Assembly: GCA_963811705.1 (NCBI GenBank)
Contig: CAWESL010000005.1
Location: 62,001 to 126,000 of the forward strand
Length of the DNA stretch: 64,000 nt
Source: DATJPR01 sp963811705
Lineage (GTDB): Bacteria; Bacteroidota; Ignavibacteria; UBA10030; UBA6906
Direction: 5' to 3'
The notes under the pieces are model-generated. The model did no database searches and had not been told where the DNA came from. It was given only the letters and a program-made list of their open reading frames with translations. Both the position numbers and the translations under genes were made by a program. Positions 53,406 through 61,545 of the stretch are shown piece by piece. Numbering within the stretch: the first letter of the stretch is position 1; every line of letters starts with the position of its first letter.

Positions 53406-54824
53406 ATGAAAAGTCCAGGCCCCGTATTCCTTGCATTGTTTGCGCTGTCCGTATTCGCGGGCTGCGGGGGACAACCGACGCTCGATCTCGGGCAGCCGGG
53501 GAAGAGTCTCTCCTATGTTCCCGGTTCTCCTTCCTTCGATCTGGAGGCGGTGCCGGAAGACTCGCACGGCGGCGTCCGGGTTTCGATTTCTATTCCTTCG
53601 ACGTCGTTGATGTTCCTGAAGGGGCCAGTGGGTTTTGAAGCCCACCTCGAAATCGATGTGCGCGCGTTCCTCCCACGGGCGGACACGCTCTTGAACGACT
53701 ACGCGTGGTCCGATACCATCTTCGCGTCGACGTACGAGGAAACCACGCGGGAGCAATCGTGGTTGATTTCGCGAACGCTTACCTTCCGGCCCGGAATTGT
53801 CGTCATCGCTGTGGAACTTCTCGATGATGCGACGGGAAAGAAGGAAGTGCGTTCGGAACGCCTGCGGATTCCGTCTGAAGGAGAATTGCGTCCGTTTCTG
53901 GGGAGGATTATTTTGCAGTCCTGGACGGATGAGGGAGGATGGGCGACAATTGTCCCGATGCATCTCCCCGCGACGCTCCCGGGCCTCAGGGCATCAGCCC
54001 GGATTTTCGGTCTGCGCGGGGCGGACGCGGATTCTGCGACGGCACTCCTCCTCCGATTCAAATTCGCCGATGTGATCCCCCAGCCGCCGTACTATGCGTC
54101 GGACTTTCTCCCCACGCCGGGAGAGCCGAAGAGCATCTGGTTTGATACACCGGACACGGTCCGGCGTGAGCACAGGATACCGCTCGATGGAGCCGACAAA
54201 AAGCCCCTGGTCACAATGGATCTCCAGGATTTGCGCACCGGGTTGTATCGGGTAGTGATGCACGTCCCGGTGCAGCTGGGCAGCGGGGAAGCGGATACCG
54301 TCTTGAGCGAGAGCCGCGTGTTCTCGATCAAATCGCCGACGTTTCCACGCCCGTCAACCCTGCAGGAATTGATCGATGCCATGACCTACATCCTGAACCC
54401 GCGCGAGCGGGAGCGACTCCGGAATGCGAAGACGGCAGCAGAGGCGCACGAAGTGTTCGACTCGCTCTGGATGACCTTCCGCCCCACGAAGGAACGTGCG
54501 GCGGCACTGATCAAGCGCTACTACACCCGGGTGGAAGAGGCCAACAGGCTGTATACCGACCTCAAAGAAGGATGGAAAACTGACCGGGGCATGCTGTATG
54601 TCGTCATCGGACCGCCGCAAGACATTATGAATTCCCTCGATCGCCAGATCTGGACATACGATGTGCCCGGGACGTCGCAACAGGCACAGTTCATCTTCCG
54701 GCGGATCATTGTCGGCGAGGGACAGCTTTCCATTCAGACCTATGCGCTGTACCGCGACGCTTCCTACGAGTGGGTGTGGGATCAGGTGGTGAGCAGGTGG
54801 CGGCGCGGGGGAAGCGGCTGGTAG
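53406..54824 (+). CDS. GWxTD domain lipoprotein
   Basis: The 472-residue protein has a lipoprotein signal (FLALFALSVFAGC, lipobox Cys about residue 20) and the GWxTD domain near the C-terminus: GWKTDRGMLYVVIGPPQDI, followed by IWTYDVPG. The middle half is beta-rich. GWxTD proteins are common in FCB-group and Acidobacterial genomes, and their function is unknown to me. Upstream 53253-53405 separates it from the divergent M16 pair and holds no clear promoter of the local type. The dusB promoter begins six bases after its stop. Confidence 0.9.
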   Translation: MKSPGPVFLALFALSVFAGCGGQPTLDLGQPGKSLSYVPGSPSFDLEAVPEDSHGGVRVSISIPSTSLMFLKGPVGFEAHLEIDVRAFLPRADTLLNDYAWSDTIFASTYEETTREQSWLISRTLTFRPGIVVIAVELLDDATGKKEVRSERLRIPSEGELRPFLGRIILQSWTDEGGWATIVPMHLPATLPGLRASARIFGLRGADADSATALLLRFKFADVIPQPPYYASDFLPTPGEPKSIWFDTPDTVRREHRIPLDGADKKPLVTMDLQDLRTGLYRVVMHVPVQLGSGEADTVLSESRVFSIKSPTFPRPSTLQELIDAMTYILNPRERERLRNAKTAAEAHEVFDSLWMTFRPTKERAAALIKRYYTRVEEANRLYTDLKEGWKTDRGMLYVVIGPPQDIMNSLDRQIWTYDVPGTSQQAQFIFRRIIVGEGQLSIQTYALYRDASYEWVWDQVVSRWRRGGSGW

Positions 54825-54829
54825 GGCGG

Positions 54830-54858
54830 TTGAAAAGTCTTCCCGTTCTGCGTACGTT
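54830..54858 (+). promoter_or_regulatory. Promoter of dusB, near-leaderless
   Basis: TTGAAA at 54830-54835, 17-nt spacer, TACGTT at 54853-54858. The expected start falls at or within a base or two of the dusB ATG (54865). Confidence 0.6.
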
Positions 54859-54864
54859 GATAGT

Positions 54865-55872
54865 ATGAAGATCGGAACAATCGATATTGCGCGCCCCTTA
54901 TTGCTGGCCCCGATGGAGGATGTCAGCGATCTGCCGTTCCGGCTGATCTGCAAGCGAATGGACGCCGATGTTGTGTTCACGGAGTTCGTCAACTCCGACG
55001 GCCTTGTGCGGGGGTCCGGGAAAACAAAGCAAAAGATGACCTTCCTCGACGAGGAACGCCCTGTGGGAATCCAAATCTACGGCGGCGACATCTCGGCGAT
55101 GGAGGGTGCGGCTCACATGGCCGAAGAGATGGATCCAGATCTCATCGACATCAATTGCGGATGCTGGGTGAGAGACGTCGCGCTCCGGGGAGCTGGTGCG
55201 GGATTGTTGCGCGATCTGCCGAAAATGGAGCGGCTTGCGTCGACGGTCGTGAATGCCGTGCGAAAACCGGTAACCCTGAAGACGCGGCTCGGCTGGGATG
55301 CCCAATCGATTCGCATCGTGGACGTGGCGCGAATGTGCGAGGATGTCGGCATTCAGGCGCTCACCATTCATTGTCGGACGCGCGAACAAGGACATAAGGG
55401 CGAGGTCGATTATCGCTGGATCCCGAAAGTGAAGGCCGCGGTGTCCATCCCGATCATCGTGAACGGCGACATTACTACACCGCAGGGCGTGAAAGACGCG
55501 TTTGACGTCACCGGCGCCGACGGCGTGATGATTGGCCGGGGTGCCATCAACAATCCGTGGATCTTCCGGCAGACCAAGTACTTTCTTGAGACCGGAAAGA
55601 ATCTTCCAGAACCGACGGTGCAGGAACGGGTCGAGCTTCTCAAGGAACATCTGCGACTCGCGGTTGAGCACAAAGGGGAGCGGACGGGCGTTATCGAGTT
55701 GCGGAAATACTACGCAGGCTTCCTCCGGGGTATGCCGAACGTCTCGAAAGTCCGCATGGAACTGATGCAGTTTACCGAGGCTGCACCGATCTTCGATCAC
55801 CTTTCACGATGGCTCGAGCTCTACATTCCTGCAGGTCACCAGGTCCCTGTTGACTGGACCTCTCCGGCGTGA
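54865..55872 (+). CDS. dusB: tRNA-dihydrouridine synthase (DusB type)
   Basis: Flavoenzyme reducing uridines in the tRNA D-loop. The 335-residue protein has the FMN-barrel N-terminus LLLAPMEDVSDLPFR, the phosphate loop IPIIVNGDITTPQGVKDAFD and DGVMIGRGAINNPWIF. The catalytic loop reads DINCGCWVRDVALRGAGAG: the Cys that protonates uracil is kept, but the usual GCP is GCW. It has its own promoter, probably with almost no 5' leader. No Fis gene follows, unlike in enterobacteria. Confidence 0.9.
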   Translation: MKIGTIDIARPLLLAPMEDVSDLPFRLICKRMDADVVFTEFVNSDGLVRGSGKTKQKMTFLDEERPVGIQIYGGDISAMEGAAHMAEEMDPDLIDINCGCWVRDVALRGAGAGLLRDLPKMERLASTVVNAVRKPVTLKTRLGWDAQSIRIVDVARMCEDVGIQALTIHCRTREQGHKGEVDYRWIPKVKAAVSIPIIVNGDITTPQGVKDAFDVTGADGVMIGRGAINNPWIFRQTKYFLETGKNLPEPTVQERVELLKEHLRLAVEHKGERTGVIELRKYYAGFLRGMPNVSKVRMELMQFTEAAPIFDHLSRWLELYIPAGHQVPVDWTSPA

Positions 55873-55928
55873 ACGTCGGGACGCGCCCGGCAGTGGAATT
55901 ATTCAAGCGATGTATCCGTTGAAAGACT

Positions 55929-56993
55929 ATGGATACTTCATCCGGTTCGGTCACCCCGCGCATTCTCTCCCTCGGCACCTCCAATTCGCCGTATCGCTAT
56001 TCCCAACGAGAAATCTACGATCTGTCGGTCCGCCACTTTCCCCAGTATGGCGACCGGCGGATTGAGCACATCTTCATGTCGAGCGACATCGACTACCGGT
56101 ACTTCGCCTTCGATGCCGCGACTGTCGATCCGAATGAATCCGCCGACGAGATGCATGGGCGGTATGCGGAAAATGCGGTCCGGATGGCGTGCGAGGCGGC
56201 GGGCCGCGCCTTGGAGGGCGCGCATTGCACCGCGGAAGCGATCGATGCCGTCGTCACCGTCTCCTGCACGGGCTATCTTTGCCCAGGCATCTCCGCAGCG
56301 CTCGTCAAGGCGATGAACCTCAGGGCTGACGTTCGACGGGCGGATTTTGTCGGGATGGGTTGCTCGGGCGCCCTGCCGGGAATGCAGTATGCCGTCGAGT
56401 TCGTCCGCGCCAACCCCGGATGGAAGTGTCTCCTGGTGACGGTCGAGGTGTGTTCGGCGTGCTACTATGTCGATGACTCACTGGAGACTGTTGTCGGGAA
56501 TGCCATTTGCGGCGACGGAGCAGCCGCGGTGGTGGTGGGCGCAGAGGCGCCCTCGGTATTCCCGGGCGTCATCGGCTTTGAATCCCTGGTTGACCCCTCC
56601 TACATCGATACTGTCGGTTTTCAGTTTCGCGCCGGCAAGCTGCGGATCGTCCTTTCGAAAGACATCCGAACCATCGCCGGGGGCATGGCCGCAAAAGTGA
56701 TCGAGCACCTCCTGTGCCGACGGGGAGTGCCATTCGAGGCCGTTCGCCACTGGGTCATTCATTCCGGCGGGAGAAAAGTCATTGATGGGATTCGCACCGC
56801 TTTGTGCCTTACGGAAGCACAGCTCGTCTCCAGCCGGCGCGTTCTCAAAAACTTCGGCAACATGTCGTCGCCGACGGTTCTCTTTGTCCTCAACGACGTT
56901 GTCGAGACCTGCAGGCCGGAGCGCGGGGATCTTGGCGTCATGCTCGCGATGGGACCCGGTCTATCGGTCGAAGGAGCCCTTCTGCAATGGTGA
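55929..56993 (+). CDS. Type III polyketide synthase (chalcone/stilbene synthase-like)
   Basis: The 354-residue thiolase-fold enzyme has the type III PKS triad: Cys145 in VGMGCSGALPG, His278 in HWVIHSGGRK and Asn311 in KNFGNMSSPTV. Other family marks are VSCTGYLCPGIS and VVGNAICGDGAAA. It would extend an acyl-CoA starter with malonyl-CoA to a pyrone or resorcinol; chain length and starter cannot be read. It is followed, with a 7-base overlap, by a small membrane protein gene. No other PKS or fatty-acid gene is nearby. Confidence 0.92.
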   Translation: MDTSSGSVTPRILSLGTSNSPYRYSQREIYDLSVRHFPQYGDRRIEHIFMSSDIDYRYFAFDAATVDPNESADEMHGRYAENAVRMACEAAGRALEGAHCTAEAIDAVVTVSCTGYLCPGISAALVKAMNLRADVRRADFVGMGCSGALPGMQYAVEFVRANPGWKCLLVTVEVCSACYYVDDSLETVVGNAICGDGAAAVVVGAEAPSVFPGVIGFESLVDPSYIDTVGFQFRAGKLRIVLSKDIRTIAGGMAAKVIEHLLCRRGVPFEAVRHWVIHSGGRKVIDGIRTALCLTEAQLVSSRRVLKNFGNMSSPTVLFVLNDVVETCRPERGDLGVMLAMGPGLSVEGALLQW

Positions 56994-57361
56994 ACGACAT
57001 GGAACTTCATATCTCGCGACTGGCCGTCCTGGAAATCGCTGTCGGGGCGCTGCATGTCGCTGCGGGGATCTTCCTCATGGTGGTTGCCGGCGGCACCCCG
57101 TTTCGTTTTGGTGTGCAGCAGGAAGAAACGTTTGTGAGCGTGATGGTTTCGCTCATTTCGCTCCTGCTCCTCGTAACCGGAGGAAGCGCGATCGTGGGGG
57201 GGCGGATGCTTCAGTCGCGGACGCAGAAGGGGAAAATCGCGGGCCTCTTTGCCGCCTTCCTGATGATCGTGGTCGTACCCTTCGGCACAATCGTCGGCTC
57301 GTATGGTATTTGGGTGTTGTTTCAAAATGAGGCCGACGCCTCCTTCCCCTCGCATCCTTAG
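56987..57361 (+). CDS. Small membrane protein coupled to the type III PKS
   Basis: The 124-residue product has three or four hydrophobic helices (AVLEIAVGALHVAAGIFLMV; VSVMVSLISLLLLVTGGSAI; AGLFAAFLMIVVVPFGTIVG, ending with GIWVLF). It overlaps the PKS stop by 7 bases, with AAGGAG at 56971-56976, so the two are probably co-translated. I do not recognise the family; it is not the isoprenylcysteine methyltransferase that accompanies some bacterial type III PKSs. A membrane partner or transporter for a lipid-like product is inferred only from context. Confidence 0.7.
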   Translation: MVNDMELHISRLAVLEIAVGALHVAAGIFLMVVAGGTPFRFGVQQEETFVSVMVSLISLLLLVTGGSAIVGGRMLQSRTQKGKIAGLFAAFLMIVVVPFGTIVGSYGIWVLFQNEADASFPSHP

Positions 57362-57375
57362 CTGCTCCTTTCCGG

Positions 57376-57404
57376 TTGAATGTCAGAGGTGTTCTTTTTA
57401 CTTT
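57376..57404 (+). promoter_or_regulatory. Promoter of polX, near-leaderless
   Basis: TTGAAT at 57376-57381, 17-nt spacer, TACTTT at 57399-57404. The expected start, near 57411, is only about 4 bases before the ATG at 57415. Confidence 0.55.
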
Positions 57405-57414
57405 CCACCCACCT

Positions 57415-59193
57415 ATGGACAAATCCGCCGTCGCCGCGATTCTGGACGAAATGGGAACACTGCTCGAGTTGCAGGGAGCGAACCCGTTCAAGTCCAGGGC
57501 CTTTCACAACGCCGCGCGTTCAGTCGAAGCTGTCACGGAGAAGCTTGACGCCCTTATGGCCGAGGAACGGTTGCAGGAAGTCAAGGGAATCGGATCTTCG
57601 ATCGGGAACATTATCAAAGACCTCGTGACGACCGGGACCTCGAAGGAATACGCCTCGCTGCGTGCGTCGCTCCCCGCGGGACTCCTGGAGATGCTGAAGA
57701 TTGAAGGGCTGGGGCCGAAGCGGATCAAGCTGCTGTATGATGAACTGCACATCGATTCCATCGAATCGCTGGAGCAAGCGGCACGGGCCGATAAGCTTGC
57801 GAAGATCAAGGGGCTCGGTGAAAAGAGCCAGGAAAAAATTCTGGCCGGGATCGGTGCGATTCGTCAACGATCAGGGAAGACTTTGTACGCAAATGCGGAG
57901 CGGCTCGCCGGAGAGATCATGGAGTATCTCCAAAAACAACGGGGAGTGAAGCAGCTTGCACCGGCCGGAAGCCTTCGGAGAAGAAAGGAAGTCGTCGGCG
58001 ATATCGACCTCCTCGCGGTCGTCGAGTTGAAGAACCGGACAGGGGTCATGAAGGCGTTCGCTGAGAATCCTGCCGTCGAGCGGGTCCTCGGTCAGGGCGA
58101 AACGAAGTCGAGCGTCCTTTTGCACGAAGGGATTCAATGCGATTTGCGGCTGGTGGAAGAGGATGAATTTCCGTTTGCACTCCAATATTTCACGGGAAGC
58201 AAAGAACATAATGTGGAGCTCCGGTCCAGGGCGAGGAAGCTTGGCTGGAGCATGAATGAGTACGGGTTCACTGCGGTCGAAACGGCGTCTGGTTCCAAAC
58301 ATGACAGGAAGTCCGCGCCGAGATGCAAAGACGAACCGGCGATCTACAAGGCACTCGGCCTGTCGTACATCGAGCCCGAGTTGCGCGAGGCCAACGGCGA
58401 AATCGACCGGGCCGCCGCCGGCGCGCTCCCCGCGTTGCTCGAATGGAAGGATCTCAAGGGGACATTTCACTGCCACACGACCTACAGCGACGGCCTGCAC
58501 ACTCTCGAACAGATGGCCGGGGCGGCCAAAGCGCTGGGGTGGGAGTATCTGGGCATCGCCGATCACAGCAAAGCAGCGGCGTATGCGCGGGGGCTTTCCA
58601 AAGCGGACGTGCTGCGTCAGTTCAAAGCGATCGATGCCTTGAACGCAACGTTGGGCATTCATCTGTTCAAGGGAACGGAATGCGATATCCTGCCGAACGG
58701 CGATCTGGACTGGCCCGCCTCGATGCTGGCGGAGTTTGACTACGTCGTGGTCTCCATCCACAGCAATTTCAAAATGTCCGAGAAGGATATGACGGCCCGG
58801 ATCATCAAAGGGCTCAAACAGAAGCACGTGACAATGCTGGGTCATCCCACGGGTCGGCTGCTCCTTTCGCGCGATCCGTATCCGGTGGCGATGACCGATG
58901 TGATCACCGCAGCGGCGGAGTACGGGAAGATGATCGAGATCAACGCCTACCCGAACCGGCTGGATCTCGATTGGCGGCTTTGTCGGAGCGCAAGGGACGC
59001 CGGGGTTCTGATTAGCATCAATCCTGATGCGCATAGGATCGAGGATCTCCAGTATACCCGCTACGGGGTCAATGTTGCGCGGAAAGGGTGGCTCACGGCG
59101 CCTGATGTGTTGAACACGCGTTCATTGAAAGCGGTTGCCCCGGCGCTCGGCCGTGAGGCGGGACGATCTCCCAAGAAAGGAAAGTCACGATGA
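57415..59193 (+). CDS. polX: DNA polymerase/3'-5' exonuclease PolX
   Basis: The 592-residue family X polymerase has an N-terminal helix-hairpin-helix region (about 50-130), the nucleotidyltransferase core with GSLRRRKEVVGDIDLLAVV (the catalytic Asp pair in GDIDLL), and the C-terminal PHP exonuclease domain (GTFHCHTTYSDGLHTLEQM, with HPTGR and INPDAH further on). It fills short gaps in repair and proofreads through the PHP active site. Its stop overlaps the LiaF-like gene by 4 bases, opening a run of overlapping genes to 61418. Confidence 0.94.
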   Translation: MDKSAVAAILDEMGTLLELQGANPFKSRAFHNAARSVEAVTEKLDALMAEERLQEVKGIGSSIGNIIKDLVTTGTSKEYASLRASLPAGLLEMLKIEGLGPKRIKLLYDELHIDSIESLEQAARADKLAKIKGLGEKSQEKILAGIGAIRQRSGKTLYANAERLAGEIMEYLQKQRGVKQLAPAGSLRRRKEVVGDIDLLAVVELKNRTGVMKAFAENPAVERVLGQGETKSSVLLHEGIQCDLRLVEEDEFPFALQYFTGSKEHNVELRSRARKLGWSMNEYGFTAVETASGSKHDRKSAPRCKDEPAIYKALGLSYIEPELREANGEIDRAAAGALPALLEWKDLKGTFHCHTTYSDGLHTLEQMAGAAKALGWEYLGIADHSKAAAYARGLSKADVLRQFKAIDALNATLGIHLFKGTECDILPNGDLDWPASMLAEFDYVVVSIHSNFKMSEKDMTARIIKGLKQKHVTMLGHPTGRLLLSRDPYPVAMTDVITAAAEYGKMIEINAYPNRLDLDWRLCRSARDAGVLISINPDAHRIEDLQYTRYGVNVARKGWLTAPDVLNTRSLKAVAPALGREAGRSPKKGKSR

Positions 59194-59807
59194 ACCGTTC
59201 AAACGGATCCTGGTGGGGCGGCATTCTGGTGGTGTTGGGGCTTCTGCTTCTCCTCGAGAATCTGGACCTGCTGAGCATCGGCGATGCAATCCGTGATTAC
59301 TGGCCGGCGCTTCTGATTCTCGCAGGGATTTGGGTGATCGTTCAGGGAGGGGTGTGGTCGCATCCTTCGCCGTTGGGTGTGACATCGTCAATGGGGGAGC
59401 ATCAGATCTTCGGCGACGTCAACGCGATGGAAAGCACGGATTTCCTCTCGTACTCTTCCGTGTTCGGCGACGCGAGAATCGCAGCGGAGTCAAAGCACTT
59501 TCAGGGAGGGGCCGTTTCGTCCGTCTTCGGTGACTGCACGATCGATTGCGCGGCTGTGGTGTTCGCCGACGGAGAGCAGACGATCAGGGTCTCGGGCGTT
59601 TTCGGCGACTTGACGGTGATCCTCCCCCACGACACGGTGTACGCGCTTGGCGCCCATACGTTGTTCGGAGGCATTCACGCGGGGACCGTGCATCGTGACG
59701 GCGTTTCGTCCACGGTGTCCTATCGCCCCCCTGAGTATGAAGGCGCGCGGACCAGAGTGCGGCTTGAGCTCTCGGCGGTGTTCGGTGACATCGAGGTGCA
59801 TGCATGA
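59190..59807 (+). CDS. LiaF-like cell-envelope stress protein
   Basis: The 205-residue protein has an N-terminal pair of membrane helices (GGILVVLGLLLLLENLDLL; YWPALLILAGIWVIVQG) and a beta-helical domain with repeated GVFGDxTxxL-like strands (SVFGDARI, SSVFGDCTI, SGVFGDLTV, SAVFGDIEV). This matches the DUF5668/LiaF family, whose member in Bacillus modulates the LiaRS cell-wall stress system. No LiaR/LiaS pair occurs here. Overlaps polX and the ferredoxin gene by 4 bases each. Confidence 0.85.
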   Translation: MNRSNGSWWGGILVVLGLLLLLENLDLLSIGDAIRDYWPALLILAGIWVIVQGGVWSHPSPLGVTSSMGEHQIFGDVNAMESTDFLSYSSVFGDARIAAESKHFQGGAVSSVFGDCTIDCAAVVFADGEQTIRVSGVFGDLTVILPHDTVYALGAHTLFGGIHAGTVHRDGVSSTVSYRPPEYEGARTRVRLELSAVFGDIEVHA

Positions 59808-60103
59808 GCGGCCGGACGGCCAGGGTCTCCTTCCAGCCGCTGAACCGTTCACGGGACATTCGTGTCGGTGCGACGATTCTCGCGGCCGCGAACCAATGCG
59901 GGGTGCCGGTGGGACAATCGTGCAGCGGCGAAGGGATCTGCGGGTGGTGCCGCGTAACCGTCGTTTCCGGCGCGGAGAATCTGTCGCCGCCGTCGGAAAT
60001 TGAGCAACGCCTCATCGTTGACAAGCGATTCGCGCCCGACGAGCGGGCGGCGTGTCTTGCGAAGGTCACAGGCAATCTGATAGTCACCACAACCTATTGG
60101 TGA
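59804..60103 (+). CDS. [2Fe-2S] ferredoxin
   Basis: The 99-residue protein has the plant-type ferredoxin pattern CxxxxxCxxC...C: Cys40, Cys46, Cys49 and Cys84 (QSCSGEGICGWC, then AACLAKV). An additional Cys32 lies nearby. It would carry single electrons in the cytosol. ATG overlaps the upstream stop (ATGA); the thioredoxin-like ferredoxin begins 2 bases after its stop, so the redox pair is co-expressed. Confidence 0.93.
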   Translation: MSGRTARVSFQPLNRSRDIRVGATILAAANQCGVPVGQSCSGEGICGWCRVTVVSGAENLSPPSEIEQRLIVDKRFAPDERAACLAKVTGNLIVTTTYW

Positions 60104-60105
60104 AT

Positions 60106-60489
60106 ATGAGCCGCTACCAGCGTCATGTCTTTGTCTGCATCAACGAGCGCCCTCCGCAGCATCCGAAGGAATGCTGCTTCCTGAAGGGGTCGGCTGAGAT
60201 TCGGGAGCTGTTGAAGTCCGAATTGAAAAAGCGGGGCCTCGGGAGGATCGTCCGTGCGAATAATTCGGGGTGTCTCGATGCCTGTCAGCACGGTCCCAAT
60301 ATGGTGATCTATCCCGAAGGGATCTGGTACGGAGGGATCAAGAAGGAGGATGTCGCCGAAATCATCGAACGGACGATCCTGCGCGGGGAGGTGATCCAGC
60401 GGCTCCTGATCAAAGATGCACGGTACGCTCCGGACGCGCTTCAATTTCCGCCGCTCGAACTGCCCGGAGGAGGGGAGACGGGATCGTGA
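60106..60489 (+). CDS. Thioredoxin-like [2Fe-2S] ferredoxin
   Basis: The 127-residue protein belongs to the (2Fe-2S) ferredoxin family with a thioredoxin fold: Cys11 in RHVFVCINER, Cys23/Cys24 in PKECCFLKG, and Cys56/Cys60 in NNSGCLDACQHGP. HGPNMVIYPEGIWYGGI is a typical segment. Its C-terminal 25 residues are family-variable. Proximity to another 2Fe-2S ferredoxin and to an orphan 309-residue gene suggests a shared electron-transfer task. Confidence 0.9.
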   Translation: MSRYQRHVFVCINERPPQHPKECCFLKGSAEIRELLKSELKKRGLGRIVRANNSGCLDACQHGPNMVIYPEGIWYGGIKKEDVAEIIERTILRGEVIQRLLIKDARYAPDALQFPPLELPGGGETGS

Positions 60490-61418
60490 TGTCATCGATG
60501 AAATCGGACGGACCGGTGGCCTATGTCGTAACACATCAGCCGAAGGACGTTCGTGTATCGGAAGGATATCTCCGGAACATCCGCGAACTCCATCGAAGGG
60601 TCGCCGAGGAGGCGTCCCAACGGAATGACGCGTTGCGGAAAACCGTCGGCGAGGCCATTGGGAGAGAGATCCAGGTAACCTATGGCGCCCTCACCCAGTT
60701 TCTCGTCACCCCGCTAAAGAGCGATCAACTGGAGGTGAAGAAGATCCTCGAAGAGACGATGGGCCGTGCCCTCGATATTCAAGGGTCGTTGTCCCGGGCA
60801 GGGTATCGTGAATCGCGGCTGAGTCGTACCGTGGTTTCCCGCAGCCCGGTCGACAGTCTGCAGCCGCTGCTCGATGCCGGGAAAGAGTACTATCGCAGTT
60901 TCGGTTTTCATCCGGAGATTGGCGGGATCTACGAATCGGATTTCGTTCTTGAGAGTGCGACGGGTCTTGATTTCATCGAGCACATTGTGCGCGACAGGAT
61001 GGGCATTTATGACGGCCCGCATGGCCGGCATATCCAGGAAGCCGGCGCGTGGACCTTCGCGGCGTATAACATCGTCATCGAAGAGGCGACCCAAAGCGAG
61101 GCGCCCCGCGTGCTTGCAGAACTACCGCTCTCCAAACCGGCATCGCTTCGTTACGACGCGTTCCGCGAAGGGATCGGGCGCCTCATCGAACAGTTGAAAG
61201 AGCTTCCCGGTGTCCTCCAAATCGCGGTCTGGCAACGGAAACTGGGACTCGGCCCCGGCCGGGAATTTCTTCTCCGCATCGGATGTTCTGACTTGGACGG
61301 TGCAGCCAAGGCGGGAGACCGATTGTCCCCGCTTCTCCGATCGACGATATCCACCGACGACGATTCCCCATCCTCTTCGATTATGATAATCATGAAGGAA
61401 ATCCTCTCACCGCTTTGA
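60489..61418 (+). CDS. Uncharacterised 309-residue protein coupled to two ferredoxins
   Basis: I do not recognise this family. The product is soluble, with no signal peptide. It begins with VAYVVTHQPKDVRVSEGYLR, has a helical segment (ELHRRVAEEASQRNDALRKT), then mixed alpha/beta sequence with few cysteines and no obvious metal motif. ATG 60489 overlaps the ferredoxin stop; a GTG at 60486 and an ATG at 60498 are alternatives, and GGAGG is upstream. It ends the polX-LiaF-ferredoxin operon, just before the outer membrane protein promoter. Confidence 0.75.
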   Translation: MSSMKSDGPVAYVVTHQPKDVRVSEGYLRNIRELHRRVAEEASQRNDALRKTVGEAIGREIQVTYGALTQFLVTPLKSDQLEVKKILEETMGRALDIQGSLSRAGYRESRLSRTVVSRSPVDSLQPLLDAGKEYYRSFGFHPEIGGIYESDFVLESATGLDFIEHIVRDRMGIYDGPHGRHIQEAGAWTFAAYNIVIEEATQSEAPRVLAELPLSKPASLRYDAFREGIGRLIEQLKELPGVLQIAVWQRKLGLGPGREFLLRIGCSDLDGAAKAGDRLSPLLRSTISTDDDSPSSSIMIIMKEILSPL

Positions 61419-61433
61419 TTGCACCGCGTTTGT

Positions 61434-61462
61434 TTGACATTCGGCGGGGGGAGCAGTATATT
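61434..61462 (+). promoter_or_regulatory. Promoter of the outer membrane protein gene
   Basis: TTGACA at 61434-61439, 17-nt spacer, TATATT at 61457-61462. Start near 61469, a ~77-nt leader. Confidence 0.7.
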
Positions 61463-61545
61463 GGCTCACCTGTTTTAGCGTTACAAAGCCCTCTTGCATC
61501 TTCAATCTCATAATGACTCATCGTACAACATGCCTGGAGGTCCGT

